Source of the DNA: Candidatus Thorarchaeota archaeon MP11T_1
GTDB lineage: Archaea; Asgardarchaeota; Thorarchaeia; Thorarchaeales; Thorarchaeaceae
Assembly: GCA_002825515.1 (NCBI GenBank)
Contig: PJET01000115.1
Coordinates: 1 to 29,469 of the forward strand
Reading direction: 5' to 3'
DNA: 29,469 nucleotides
Shown here: piece after piece, positions 16,075 to 24,161 of the stretch
Layout: each line of letters starts with the position of its first letter
How positions within the stretch are numbered: position 1 is the stretch's first letter
Notes under the pieces: model-generated
Told to the model about the DNA's origin: nothing
Databases searched by the model: none
Seen by the model: the letters and a program-made list of their open reading frames with translations, nothing else
Made by a program: the position numbers and the translations under genes

Positions 16075-17551
16075 TCTCTTTCGATGATTGAACTGGCTGA
16101 GAATGGTCAGATATAGACCTCATTAACACTTGGCCTATTTTCTGAGATGCATTTTCCAAGGTGTCTAAACATAGCATACCCTGAGTTTCTAAAATAGTAC
16201 AACTTAGATGGTCATCAAGACGCCTTCGAATCCATAGATGAATCTCTTTGTTCACTTCCTTTGATTTCAATGTCAGAACATAGGAGTTCATTTCAACTCC
16301 ATTGAATGCCCCCGCTTCACCGTTTTTTGGTTCTGGCCAAGTACCAATTGGAGGAATCATGAAATCAAGAGAGCTTAGTTCGCATTTTCCCCTTGCGATG
16401 AGCTTGATGAGCGAGTTTTCAAGGTCTCGCTGAAAAGTGTATGATTTATCTTTGCAGAGGAACTCAGTGGGATGTCCCGAAGACCCAGTCGAAGTTCTAT
16501 AAGGGCGTTGGACAATCGATAGTGCATTACCGGCCAGAATTCTCTGAACATCAGCTAGTGTTCCTTGAAAATCTCTAGAAAGAAGATAAAGAATGATATC
16601 AATTGCCTGAACCGAGAGAAAACTGAAATCAGTTCCAAAGAGTATCTTTTCAGACCATTCCTGATTCGATGCACCAAGTCGTTCACTTGCAGACTCAAAA
16701 AGAACTGGAACATCCCTGTCATGAAGTGTCGAAGTTTCAGTGAATATCGCAGGGTCTTTCAATGCTTCATATAACCGAGGGTCTCCTGGAGACATTCCAC
16801 AATGAGCAAGGATTATGCGTAATCCATTCATCGAAGATCCACAATCTGGATCATTGCGCATCGAATCTACAAGCCGTTTTATTCTGACCACTGTCTTCAT
16901 ATTTCGAGTGTCGAATATCACAGGTATTCCAAGTTCTCCAGCTCGTTTCACAACCTCACGTGGTTCATTCTTTTCAATTGAATCAACAAAAAGTTGAGCT
17001 AGAGGATGCAGCTTGAGACCTCGAAGTCCTAGAGATAATATAGCTCGTTCAAGCTCTCTGACTGCAATTGGATAGCCATCGTGAATACCATCTAGTGGAT
17101 TTACACGAGCAAATCCAATTAAACGAGATGAATGAGGTGCTCTACTTGTCCAAGATGCTATCTTATCATTGGACACACTGAATGATGGTTCGCCCGCTGA
17201 AGTGGGAGTTGAATAATCATCTGTATACGGAAAAACGATTGTCCGATCGACGAGCCATCCATGGTTTAGTCGAGCCCAACTGGTTTTACTCTGGAAGAGT
17301 TTGCATGCCAATTCTGGTCCTTCAACACCAATTGGTTCAAACAATAGATTGTCTTCATCCATTAGAACTTGAGTCTTCTTTTGAATCTCCAACCATAGTT
17401 GCGCATAGAAATCATATGCGCCTGTTGGCGTATTCTGGTGTCCTTTCTCACGACCCATATGATGATGAGCATCTACAATGTAAAGCTTGAATTCCTCAGC
17501 TTTTTTTATTCCGCGAGATGGTTGTTCTTCAACAGCTCGAACAACGAGCAT
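16043..17551 (-). CDS. Amidohydrolase-2-type TIM-barrel protein with an extra C-terminal domain
   Basis: Residues about 23-348 follow the metal-dependent amidohydrolase (amidohydrolase 2) barrel: IVDAHHHMG with H29-x-H31, GLRGLKLHP (K180, H182), RIILAHCGM (H250) and ILFGTDFSF with the catalytic Asp D308, then ILAGNALSI as in the family. The strand that normally reads PVxxH reads PVIFD (D214), so one usual His is Asp. Residues about 360-500 form an unknown alpha+beta domain (YVLTLKSK, CLDTLENASQ) shared with the divergent fusion protein. A catalytic role on an amide, ester or decarboxylation substrate is possible; I cannot name it. ATG 17551 has GGAGG 12 nt upstream. It is the first gene of a pair with the Cdc48-N/VWA gene and is divergent from its own fused paralogue. 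Confidence 0.8.
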   Translation of the reverse strand: MLVVRAVEEQPSRGIKKAEEFKLYIVDAHHHMGREKGHQNTPTGAYDFYAQLWLEIQKKTQVLMDEDNLLFEPIGVEGPELACKLFQSKTSWARLNHGWLVDRTIVFPYTDDYSTPTSAGEPSFSVSNDKIASWTSRAPHSSRLIGFARVNPLDGIHDGYPIAVRELERAILSLGLRGLKLHPLAQLFVDSIEKNEPREVVKRAGELGIPVIFDTRNMKTVVRIKRLVDSMRNDPDCGSSMNGLRIILAHCGMSPGDPRLYEALKDPAIFTETSTLHDRDVPVLFESASERLGASNQEWSEKILFGTDFSFLSVQAIDIILYLLSRDFQGTLADVQRILAGNALSIVQRPYRTSTGSSGHPTEFLCKDKSYTFQRDLENSLIKLIARGKCELSSLDFMIPPIGTWPEPKNGEAGAFNGVEMNSYVLTLKSKEVNKEIHLWIRRRLDDHLSCTILETQGMLCLDTLENASQKIGQVLMRSISDHSQPVQSSKEIESQIFKLFK

Positions 17552-17644
17552 ATCAGTTCAGTTCCTCCGAATGTCGATACCTCGGCATAAGTGATAAATC
17601 ATTGCTTCAGTCTCTCTATACAGTTTGATAGAAATCGGCATTAT

Positions 17645-17652
17645 GCATATAT
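17645..17652 (+). promoter_or_regulatory. Putative TATA box for the fused paralogue gene
   Basis: GCATATAT in the 146-bp divergent gap, about 50 nt before the ATG at 17698; a start about 25 nt downstream would leave a leader of roughly 20 nt that contains GGAG (17685-17688), 9 nt before the ATG. In the other direction a weaker gatttatca near 17600 may serve the amidohydrolase gene. Confidence 0.4.
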
Positions 17653-17697
17653 CGACTTCTGTTGAAATCTTAATAGGCAATACCGGAGACGCTTTGA

Positions 17698-20355
17698 ATG
17701 ATAGTTGTTGAGGACACCGAAGCAAATGAAATTCATCGCTTTGTCGTCGTTGACAGCTCCATTCATCTTGGAATTGTGAGGGCGGGTAAAAATATCCGTA
17801 CTTTTGACCCTGATCGCGCGCTTTCGTATTATAATATGGTTGAAAGCCAACTTCATGATTTTTCATCACAATATCCTGGTGCATTCAGGTACTTGCCTAG
17901 AAGAGTTTATGACTATCTAAGAAAACCGAAGTTACTAAGCGAATTTTATCATGGTTCAACAACTATTGCACAGACAAGTTGGATTGCAGATTATCTAGTT
18001 GTTAAACCGCTAATTAGTCTTGGAAAAACTATGCTCCCTAAACTTCAGCAAAAAGCAAATGCTGAGTCAATATATCGATGGGCAACAGTTCCACCCTATA
18101 GCCCAAGATTGCTTCATCTTCAGGATATGCGCTTAGACCAAAGGACTGAGAAAGGATGGGGCTGTGTATTACGAACTGAGAGTCTTCAAAAAATACTCAA
18201 AGGGTCCAATCGAAAAGATCTCTTAGAGTACATTAAAACTAACAGACCGATCTTTATTGAATTAGGACCCCCTTCTGAATTAGACCCTCTTCTTGAATGG
18301 CTTGTACTTCTCAAGCAAGCAGGTCTTCGAAATCCAAGCTTGATTCTTGGTGTCAAGAATCATAAGGAGTGGGGCAAAGAAATATCGCGGCTTCTTGATG
18401 TTCCTGGGAGCAAAGTTTTGACATCAGGAGCAACAATATCATCATTATCGACAATAATTCGACATATGCGGAAAGACCAGAGTGATATCAATTGGTCACG
18501 ACGACTTATGTTCGCATCAGCATACCCAGCAACGCAATACGGTGATAGTGTTTCTGAGGTGTTTAGCTATCTCTTGAGTAGGAATTTGGCTGCTGCTCCA
18601 GACGAGATACAGAGGGTTTTAGGAGGTAATATGCTTTCGATTCTCCCACCTAGACCGATGTTCCTAAATTACGAGGAAAATAATGCTTCAGTAGTGGCAG
18701 AAGAGAGTCTTGGCAAAGCAGCCATGAATGAGCTTGCAAGAATTCTTCAGCTCTTGGAAGCTCGAAAAATGCTTGGAATTATTTCTATTGACTATATGAT
18801 TGACAATGATGGAGGTCATGTCCATCTTGATAGTGCAGTTCTAACATTAAAAAGTCCAACATCACCAAAGGCAACAAGTTTGGCAGTTTTGCAGGAGAAG
18901 AATGGCTCCATTATGGTTTCAGGATGGAAACAGGCTTTTTCTGAAAGTCTTGTAACACGAGATGGAGTTTTATTAGATACATTAGTTCGTGCAAATGCCA
19001 AATTGGAGGGACCAATCTATGGTTCTCCAGCTCATCTAACACGTTTTGATCAAGCTCTATTAAAATGTCTTCAGTTAGACAATCCGAAAGAGGTTCTCTC
19101 AGCACTTCATTTCGGAATTGAAATTGCCAAATCTGAATCTGGTGTCTTCTTTATGTGTAATGAAGACATGTCTGCTCTTGAAGTCACGTCTGGAGATTAT
19201 GTCCTTGCGTTAGATTCAAACACTGGAAAATGGGCGGCCGGTGAGGTAAGAGAACATCCAAGATGCGGAGAACGTACTATCGTTGTTTCCGAGTCAGATG
19301 CATTACTTTTTGGTTTTCGAAATTCTTCCGTTGTAAATCTTGTAAAATATGAGGATGAGATTGCTAATATCTCAAAGGCTGTTCTTTCGTATGAAGCGAT
19401 GAAAAGTCTTGATAATGCAGAGCTTTCATCATATATGCATCTACATGAAAGAGAGATTCGTGAATCAATCGATGGTATTCTTATAGGTCGTGACACACAA
19501 TTGAGTGTGGGGAGTGAAGACAAAAGAGTCAATCTTTGTTTGAAAAACTCTGTACCGCCTCTACTCTCAGGAAAAGTAGGAAGATTATCAGAAGAAGATG
19601 TAAGCTTTAGACCTGCACAAGCCTTCAGTGAAATCAATGTAATTCTATGTATCTCCAAAGCATCTAAAATGAAAACAAAAGATGTGACATTAAAAACGTT
19701 GCACGCTGCAAGAGCGCAGCTTGCCCCATTGAGTAAGAAAGTTCCTGAGCTTGACCTGTTCCTAAATGGACTTCGAAAAAATGCTTCTCGGTCCCAAATT
19801 GCAGCTTTGGTTGCACTTAGTGTTATAAACACACTTGTTCACAATCAAACAGAGGGGAGGTTAGCACTGGTGACTTTTGGAGAAAATCCTGAAAAGTTCT
19901 CTATTCAAAGGGGAACACAAGTCCAGCCTTATATCGAGTTCTTTGAAGACTTGCAGTCGGAGGAAGTTCTCATCTCGTTGATATATTCAATAATCGATAT
20001 AATAGATGAGGCTGATGGACATGAGAATATGGCTGGCGCGTACAGAACAATTGCTGAGTATTTAGAGGACTTTGGAACAGAGAGACCAACATTGGCTCTT
20101 ATTCTTAGTAATGGTTTAGGAACCTACGATGAAGAACATCTTTCATTTCTCAGAGCGATTTCAGACCACGATAGATATAGACTTGATATACTATCTCTTG
20201 GAAAAGAAGGAGATATGAAAGGAAATCTTAGAATGTTGAAGGGATTGAAATCTAGAGTCCTTCCAGTTGAATCGTTTTCATCGCAATTATTTACAGGATA
20301 CCTACTGGATTTCATCGAGAGCGTGACACAGGGTTCTACTGACCATCAGTCCTAA
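17698..20355 (+). CDS. Fused, catalytically degenerate paralogue of the adjacent amidohydrolase + Cdc48-N/VWA pair
   Basis: One 885-residue chain repeats the two leftward neighbours in order. Residues 10-325 match the amidohydrolase (VVVDSSIHLG against IVDAHHHMG; YLLSRNLAAAPDEIQRVLGG against YLLSRDFQGTLADVQRILAG), 335-450 its C-terminal domain (IDYMI, AVLTLKSP, LLDTLVRAN), 470-625 a Cdc48-type N-domain and 644-885 the VWA domain (INVILCISKASKMKT against NAVLCIDTSGSMKTT). Catalytic residues are lost: HxH is SxH (S21, H23), the barrel Asp is A275, the MIDAS DTSGS is SKASK (653-657), and LTDG is LSNG. Sequence is otherwise well kept and open, so it is probably a functional pseudoenzyme, not a pseudogene. 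GGAG lies 9 nt before the ATG. Its last 20 bases overlap the convergent coiled-coil gene. Confidence 0.82.
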   Translation: MIVVEDTEANEIHRFVVVDSSIHLGIVRAGKNIRTFDPDRALSYYNMVESQLHDFSSQYPGAFRYLPRRVYDYLRKPKLLSEFYHGSTTIAQTSWIADYLVVKPLISLGKTMLPKLQQKANAESIYRWATVPPYSPRLLHLQDMRLDQRTEKGWGCVLRTESLQKILKGSNRKDLLEYIKTNRPIFIELGPPSELDPLLEWLVLLKQAGLRNPSLILGVKNHKEWGKEISRLLDVPGSKVLTSGATISSLSTIIRHMRKDQSDINWSRRLMFASAYPATQYGDSVSEVFSYLLSRNLAAAPDEIQRVLGGNMLSILPPRPMFLNYEENNASVVAEESLGKAAMNELARILQLLEARKMLGIISIDYMIDNDGGHVHLDSAVLTLKSPTSPKATSLAVLQEKNGSIMVSGWKQAFSESLVTRDGVLLDTLVRANAKLEGPIYGSPAHLTRFDQALLKCLQLDNPKEVLSALHFGIEIAKSESGVFFMCNEDMSALEVTSGDYVLALDSNTGKWAAGEVREHPRCGERTIVVSESDALLFGFRNSSVVNLVKYEDEIANISKAVLSYEAMKSLDNAELSSYMHLHEREIRESIDGILIGRDTQLSVGSEDKRVNLCLKNSVPPLLSGKVGRLSEEDVSFRPAQAFSEINVILCISKASKMKTKDVTLKTLHAARAQLAPLSKKVPELDLFLNGLRKNASRSQIAALVALSVINTLVHNQTEGRLALVTFGENPEKFSIQRGTQVQPYIEFFEDLQSEEVLISLIYSIIDIIDEADGHENMAGAYRTIAEYLEDFGTERPTLALILSNGLGTYDEEHLSFLRAISDHDRYRLDILSLGKEGDMKGNLRMLKGLKSRVLPVESFSSQLFTGYLLDFIESVTQGSTDHQS

Positions 20356-20602
20356 GTTTAAAACTCATGTGTTCAATTGCAGATATTCGCATCTCCAATT
20401 TATCAATTTCAATCTCAACTTGATCCACGAGATACTGTACATTATTGATTCTTTTCAAAATCTCTGAGGATGAATCATAGCTGCTAGAATCTTTCCTTAG
20501 GTGTTTAGCAAATGCAGATGTACGACCAAGCATCTCCTCAAGGACATCTAACCTTTTTTCTAATGTGAGAAGTTTACTTGAAAAATCCTCATTATTATTC
20601 AC
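20336..20602 (-). CDS. Small coiled-coil protein, last gene of the leftward VWA operon
   Basis: About 88 residues, almost all heptad-patterned: LLTLEKRLDVLEEML near the N-terminus and VDQVEIEIDKLEMRISAIEHM near the C-terminus, with a Ser-rich linker (KDSSSYDSSSEI) between. The first heptad stretch resembles LTKRMDSLESLL in the C-terminal coil of the upstream gene's product, suggesting the two proteins form a mixed coiled coil. I prefer the GTG at 20602, 7 nt after GGTGAT; a GTG at 20614 lies within that ribosome site. It follows the upstream gene by 18 nt, and its 3' end overlaps the convergent fusion gene by 20 bases. Function unknown. Confidence 0.7.
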   Translation of the reverse strand: MNNNEDFSSKLLTLEKRLDVLEEMLGRTSAFAKHLRKDSSSYDSSSEILKRINNVQYLVDQVEIEIDKLEMRISAIEHMSFKLRTDGQ

Positions 20603-20620
20603 GAGAAAAATCACCCTGAT

Positions 20621-21766
20621 TCAAGTTTGTATTTTCTTTAGCCTTTTTTCAAGGTCAATGAGTCTTTTTGAGAGGGATTCAATTCGTTCTATATTGTCCA
20701 ATAATCTAGAATGCAAAACATCCATAGTTCCACGATCTTTCTCAACCAATTCAGAAGTAGGTGAAGTTGACTTGAGTAATGATTCAAGTGAATCCATACG
20801 TTTGGTGAGGTCGGCTAATAATCGATCCGAGTTATTCTCTAATAGTGTGGTTGGTTGCTCAAATCTTTCGGGTTTTGCGGGTTTTATTGAACTCACTGAT
20901 ACCTTCCTCTGTTTAACCGTGACCTCTTTTGTAGGTTGGACTGTTGCGATACTTTCTCCTCCAGCTACCCAAAGAGGAGTCATGTATTTTCTCGCCAGCA
21001 GGTCTGGATTATTATGATTAAAAGTTGTAAACGCAGAGATTCTGTTTGGTTGGTCCCAAAAACATGCATCCATTGTATTCTTACTCATGAATATTAGAGT
21101 CGCAATTCCATTAGGTGTGTTCTTGAAGAGTTCCAAGCCTGTCAACCATCGTGTGACCAATGCGGCGAACTTTGGTATTTTGTTGGGTTTACCATGTTGC
21201 ACCTCGATACTCTCAGATGAAGGATTAAGCAATACTTCCTTAATCCAGTCAGATATTTTCACCTGCTTCTTTGGAAGAGTGAGCACTGTCATTTCAGCTA
21301 ACTCGCCTTCAGATGCGTCCAGTCTGAGCTGCTCAACATAATCCAAGTGTGGTTCAGTAAAAGAATCTGGCAACTTCTCTCCAAGAGCATTTTGAAGAAG
21401 AAAACTCATAATTTGATACGGAGGTATTTGATTTGTTTGAAATGCTACAATAGACTGAGATTCTTGGGGACCAAAGACCATGGCCACGAATTTTTTTGCT
21501 GTAAGACCCTTTGAACCAATCATTAGGATAGCCAGATTATTCCATTCATCACGATCCCTTGACAACCTTGAAAATCTATCAGCTGGAATAATTAGTGATT
21601 CTTGATTGCTCTTGTCACGCAAATCTCCCTTCATGCCTTTCGATATAAGACCTTGTTCAATCCATCCAGTCTTTAGCATCCCAGTTGGTAATGTTGCTAG
21701 CATATATCCAGATAGCTGCCCGCTATGATAAAGCGCCTGAAGGTGGGTTGTCATCCTATCAATCAT
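20621..21766 (-). CDS. Uncharacterised protein with C-terminal coiled coil, VWA operon
   Basis: 381 residues, not recognised. Residues 1-130 look alpha/beta (MLATLPTGMLKTGWIEQGL, WNNLAILMIGSKGLTAKKFVAMVFG); 130-285 continue with mixed helices and strands (MTVLTLPKKQ, IATLIFMSKNTMDACFW). A basic, Pro/Ser/Thr-rich linker (about 290-325) leads to a coiled coil to the end (DRLLADLTKRMDSLESLL, RLLDNIERIESLSKRLIDLEKRL). No signal peptide, membrane helix, Walker motif or metal site stands out. Start: ATG 21766 with GAGGTGA 4 nt upstream, placed between the previous stop and this start. The arrangement (N-terminal globular part plus a coil that matches the next small protein) suggests a structural partner of the VWA proteins. 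Confidence 0.72.
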   Translation of the reverse strand: MIDRMTTHLQALYHSGQLSGYMLATLPTGMLKTGWIEQGLISKGMKGDLRDKSNQESLIIPADRFSRLSRDRDEWNNLAILMIGSKGLTAKKFVAMVFGPQESQSIVAFQTNQIPPYQIMSFLLQNALGEKLPDSFTEPHLDYVEQLRLDASEGELAEMTVLTLPKKQVKISDWIKEVLLNPSSESIEVQHGKPNKIPKFAALVTRWLTGLELFKNTPNGIATLIFMSKNTMDACFWDQPNRISAFTTFNHNNPDLLARKYMTPLWVAGGESIATVQPTKEVTVKQRKVSVSSIKPAKPERFEQPTTLLENNSDRLLADLTKRMDSLESLLKSTSPTSELVEKDRGTMDVLHSRLLDNIERIESLSKRLIDLEKRLKKIQT

Positions 21767-21776
21767 GCGTTCACCT

Positions 21777-22922
21777 CTAACTGGATGTCATTCTATTGAC
21801 GGCATCTACAATCAATTTCAACTTCATATCATTATCCACATGGATAGATATACCATTTCCTTCTTTAGCTATTGCATCCATAATGTCCTTTGCAGATTCC
21901 GTTCCTACTGAAACACTTAGTATTTTGACAGTCTTATCACCAAGATTTGTTCTAGTGACTTTCACTGGATTTTGACCTGTAGAATACACTCCACTTGAAA
22001 AAAGTATGATGATCGTCGGCAAATCATTGATTTCACACAATGCATGGGCTTTATCTAGTCCATACTTCAGTGCAGCTCCGGGATTAGAAGTTCTCTTAGC
22101 GAACTTATCGCTTGCAGCATCAACCCATTTTTTGAACGCTTCAAAGAGTGATGCAGAGTATAGAGGTGAAAATTCTTGTTCTTCGCCAGTTTGTGAGTTG
22201 AATGTGAGAAATGGAAGCACTTCATCAGAATACACAATTCCAGCGAATTGAGAATCTTTCCCATAGCCACGATAATTTGATTGAATAGTATCAAGAGTTT
22301 GGAGGATGGCTTGATGTCGGGAAATGTAATTCGCTTTAGCAGCATCCTCATCGACTTGTATATCGACAATGTGTGTAGCAGCGGCTACCTCTACAATCAT
22401 GAAAATGTTCCTCTGTTGATATTCTTCAGCTCCAAGGTGAATCTTGAAAAGATTATTCCATTTGATTCTAGCAGCTTCCGTGTTTGACTCCGTTGGACTG
22501 AGATACCGGACCACAAAGCCTACTCCTAAATCAGTTAGTATAAATTCTTGTCCAAGATGGAGTACCAAACCTTCAAAGTGCTCTTTGAAATCATCAATTC
22601 TCTTTGAAATAGCTTGGACCATTGTGTGATTCTGAAGGTTTCTCTTTGAAATAACATCAAGGTGGATTTCAGTACAAATAGGTAGTTTATCATGAAGAGG
22701 ATTCAGAGTAATTTCTTCTTCATCATCACAACCAAGCATGTCATTGATACGTGAATCAAGTATAATCATCCCTTCGGGAACCTTTTCGGAGTATTTGACA
22801 TCTGCATAAATCGATGAGAACTTAGAGGTGATCTCATATGTTTCAATGGATGTCGATAATTCAGTAGTCGAAACAAAACAAAGACCCTGTTGATTTCGTC
22901 CTCGTTTTGCAAGTAGTTTCAA
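21777..22922 (-). CDS. Cdc48-type N-domain fused to a VWA domain with lost MIDAS
   Basis: 381 residues. The first 145 residues again follow the Cdc48/VAT N-domain: a barrel half ending GMIILDSRINDMLGCDDEEEITL (about 51-73), corresponding to the 'GIVRID...IGDKVKV' element, and a second half GLVLHLGQEFILTDLGVGFVV (about 118-138). A VWA fold follows from about 173, but the metal-binding DxSxS is EVAAA (178-182) and the later LTDG is FSSG, so metal-dependent binding is unlikely. The VWA closely resembles that of the neighbouring Cdc48-N/VWA protein in layout (AGIVYSDEVLPFLTFNSQTGE against VGVITFEKEVIEMTFLNSDTGE). The start is set by GGAGGAG 5 nt before TTG 22922; the longer frame from 22997 would overlap the upstream gene by 62 bases and skip this site. 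The gap to the upstream stop is then 13 nt. Confidence 0.75.
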   Translation of the reverse strand: MKLLAKRGRNQQGLCFVSTTELSTSIETYEITSKFSSIYADVKYSEKVPEGMIILDSRINDMLGCDDEEEITLNPLHDKLPICTEIHLDVISKRNLQNHTMVQAISKRIDDFKEHFEGLVLHLGQEFILTDLGVGFVVRYLSPTESNTEAARIKWNNLFKIHLGAEEYQQRNIFMIVEVAAATHIVDIQVDEDAAKANYISRHQAILQTLDTIQSNYRGYGKDSQFAGIVYSDEVLPFLTFNSQTGEEQEFSPLYSASLFEAFKKWVDAASDKFAKRTSNPGAALKYGLDKAHALCEINDLPTIIILFSSGVYSTGQNPVKVTRTNLGDKTVKILSVSVGTESAKDIMDAIAKEGNGISIHVDNDMKLKLIVDAVNRMTSS

Positions 22923-22935
22923 TGAAACTCCTCCA

Positions 22936-24078
22936 TTAGTAAATTCGTGTATTGTAAATCTCAGTAGCAACTGAACGAGATCCGTAGAAGACCTCAACTC
23001 TAAGACTTGCTTTTCCTTTAGTTTCAGTCATTGGGACAAGTTTCAGTTCAAGCTTCTTGTCAGATTTTGGACCAACATCGTGATGTTCGTTTGTCACTTC
23101 AGATACACCATCTGAAGTTACTAAAGACACAATCACTCGAATTCCGACAACAGTAGGACTTGGATTCTTCACTCTCAAACTATAGTTGAATGCTTTTCCG
23201 GCAACAATATTGTTAGGAACTTCCCCCAATCCAACCTTCAAACCCATCTGGGAGGGAGATAGTGGTCGTCCTTTGGGCCAACGAGTTATCCTTCCCAATT
23301 CATGAAGGCGTGACAATGAGGTCTTTAGCTCTCTCAACTCAAGATTTAGTGTGGACGCAGCTTCACCCATATCAAACGTACCATCATTTAATTCGTAGTA
23401 CGCGAGAACTTTTCTATCTGCTTCTATTAAATCACTAACACCTTCAAGAATCTGCAGAATTGCTCCAGGTAATTCATGTGCTTCAAGAAGGGAGTAATAT
23501 TTTCCACCATCTACAGATGCTGCTATTTTTCTAAATGATTCTTCCACTAGTGGGTTGCAACCGCAAACAAAGATGAAAACAGTACTCCCAAAATCAGAAC
23601 GTAATTTCTTGACTTCATCTATTGGATCATATCCCTTAGGACAACCATTTGGAAAATAATCATCTCCAATGCTATTGTAGAGTTTTCCATGTGGTGGTGC
23701 ATCACCAACAAGAAGTAATACCTTGTACGCATCTAGTTCCCAAGTGAGTTTAGTTCGAGCGTCAAAGAGACCATCAGCTACAGCTTCGGGAGTATCACCA
23801 CCTTCAGAAGGTCTCAAGTCGGAGATCAATTTGTGTACTCGCTTTATTTTCTCAGTGAAATCAAACACACTCGTAACGTATGTCCTATCCTGTGGTGGAT
23901 GGTCACGATATGAAACGATACCAAAACGTATCTCCAACCCTTCGGTTCGAGTAGTAATGCGGTCTACAATCTCAAAGAGGCTGTCTTTGACAGCCGTGAT
24001 ATCATCCTTCATTGAACCAGTTGTGTCAACTACAAATGCAATGTCGAGTTTGGTGGAGGCCAGCCCAATCCACTCCAA
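22936..24078 (-). CDS. VWA protein with winged-helix and beta-sandwich C-terminal domains
   Basis: First gene of the leftward operon, 380 residues. The VWA domain (about 10-210) has an intact metal site: DTTGS (18-22), the Thr of SEGGDTPEA, and LLLVGDAPPHG, a form typical of the VWA of alpha-kinase VwkA-like proteins. It contains a CGCN element (about 172-175). Residues about 228-270 (LAYYELNDGTFDMGEAAST, LKTSLSRLHELGRITRW) look like a winged helix, and about 285-380 form a beta sandwich of CARDB/Ig type (KAFNYSLRVKNPSPTVVGIRV), similar in style to the tail of the GCS2-type fusion. It starts at TTG 24078; no ATG is available before the MIDAS. A TATA-like cttaatt lies about 25 nt upstream. No signal peptide, so probably cytoplasmic. 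Confidence 0.82.
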   Translation of the reverse strand: MEWIGLASTKLDIAFVVDTTGSMKDDITAVKDSLFEIVDRITTRTEGLEIRFGIVSYRDHPPQDRTYVTSVFDFTEKIKRVHKLISDLRPSEGGDTPEAVADGLFDARTKLTWELDAYKVLLLVGDAPPHGKLYNSIGDDYFPNGCPKGYDPIDEVKKLRSDFGSTVFIFVCGCNPLVEESFRKIAASVDGGKYYSLLEAHELPGAILQILEGVSDLIEADRKVLAYYELNDGTFDMGEAASTLNLELRELKTSLSRLHELGRITRWPKGRPLSPSQMGLKVGLGEVPNNIVAGKAFNYSLRVKNPSPTVVGIRVIVSLVTSDGVSEVTNEHHDVGPKSDKKLELKLVPMTETKGKASLRVEVFYGSRSVATEIYNTRIY

Positions 24079-24130
24079 ATCCTGCTTGGTCCTTGTCCAA
24101 TTAAGCCTTTGCTGCTAGGCATAGCGCAGG

Positions 24131-24138
24131 AAATTTTA
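24131..24138 (+). promoter_or_regulatory. Putative TATA box placing the cyclophilin-like gene as leaderless
   Basis: AAATTTTA is centred about 27 nt before the ATG at 24162, which has no Shine-Dalgarno motif. This spacing fits transcription starting at or beside the start codon. Confidence 0.4.
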
Positions 24139-24161
24139 GGACCAAATTCTAATGTAATTAT

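Noticed and set aside
17513..17550. Inverted repeats (GCTCG-ttgtt-CGAGC and GTTGTTC/GAACAAC) at the start of the amidohydrolase gene
   Set aside because: They fall inside coding sequence with short arms; without conservation data there is no reason to treat them as regulatory.
19197..19832. Leftward 211-codon open frame inside the fusion gene
   Set aside because: It is antisense to the conserved Cdc48-N/VWA part of the 885-residue protein and has no recognisable domain or ribosome site.
17698..20355. Interpretation of the fused paralogue as a decaying pseudogene
   Set aside because: The frame is open for 885 codons with a good ribosome site and promoter, and fold-defining hydrophobic patterns are kept while only catalytic positions differ.
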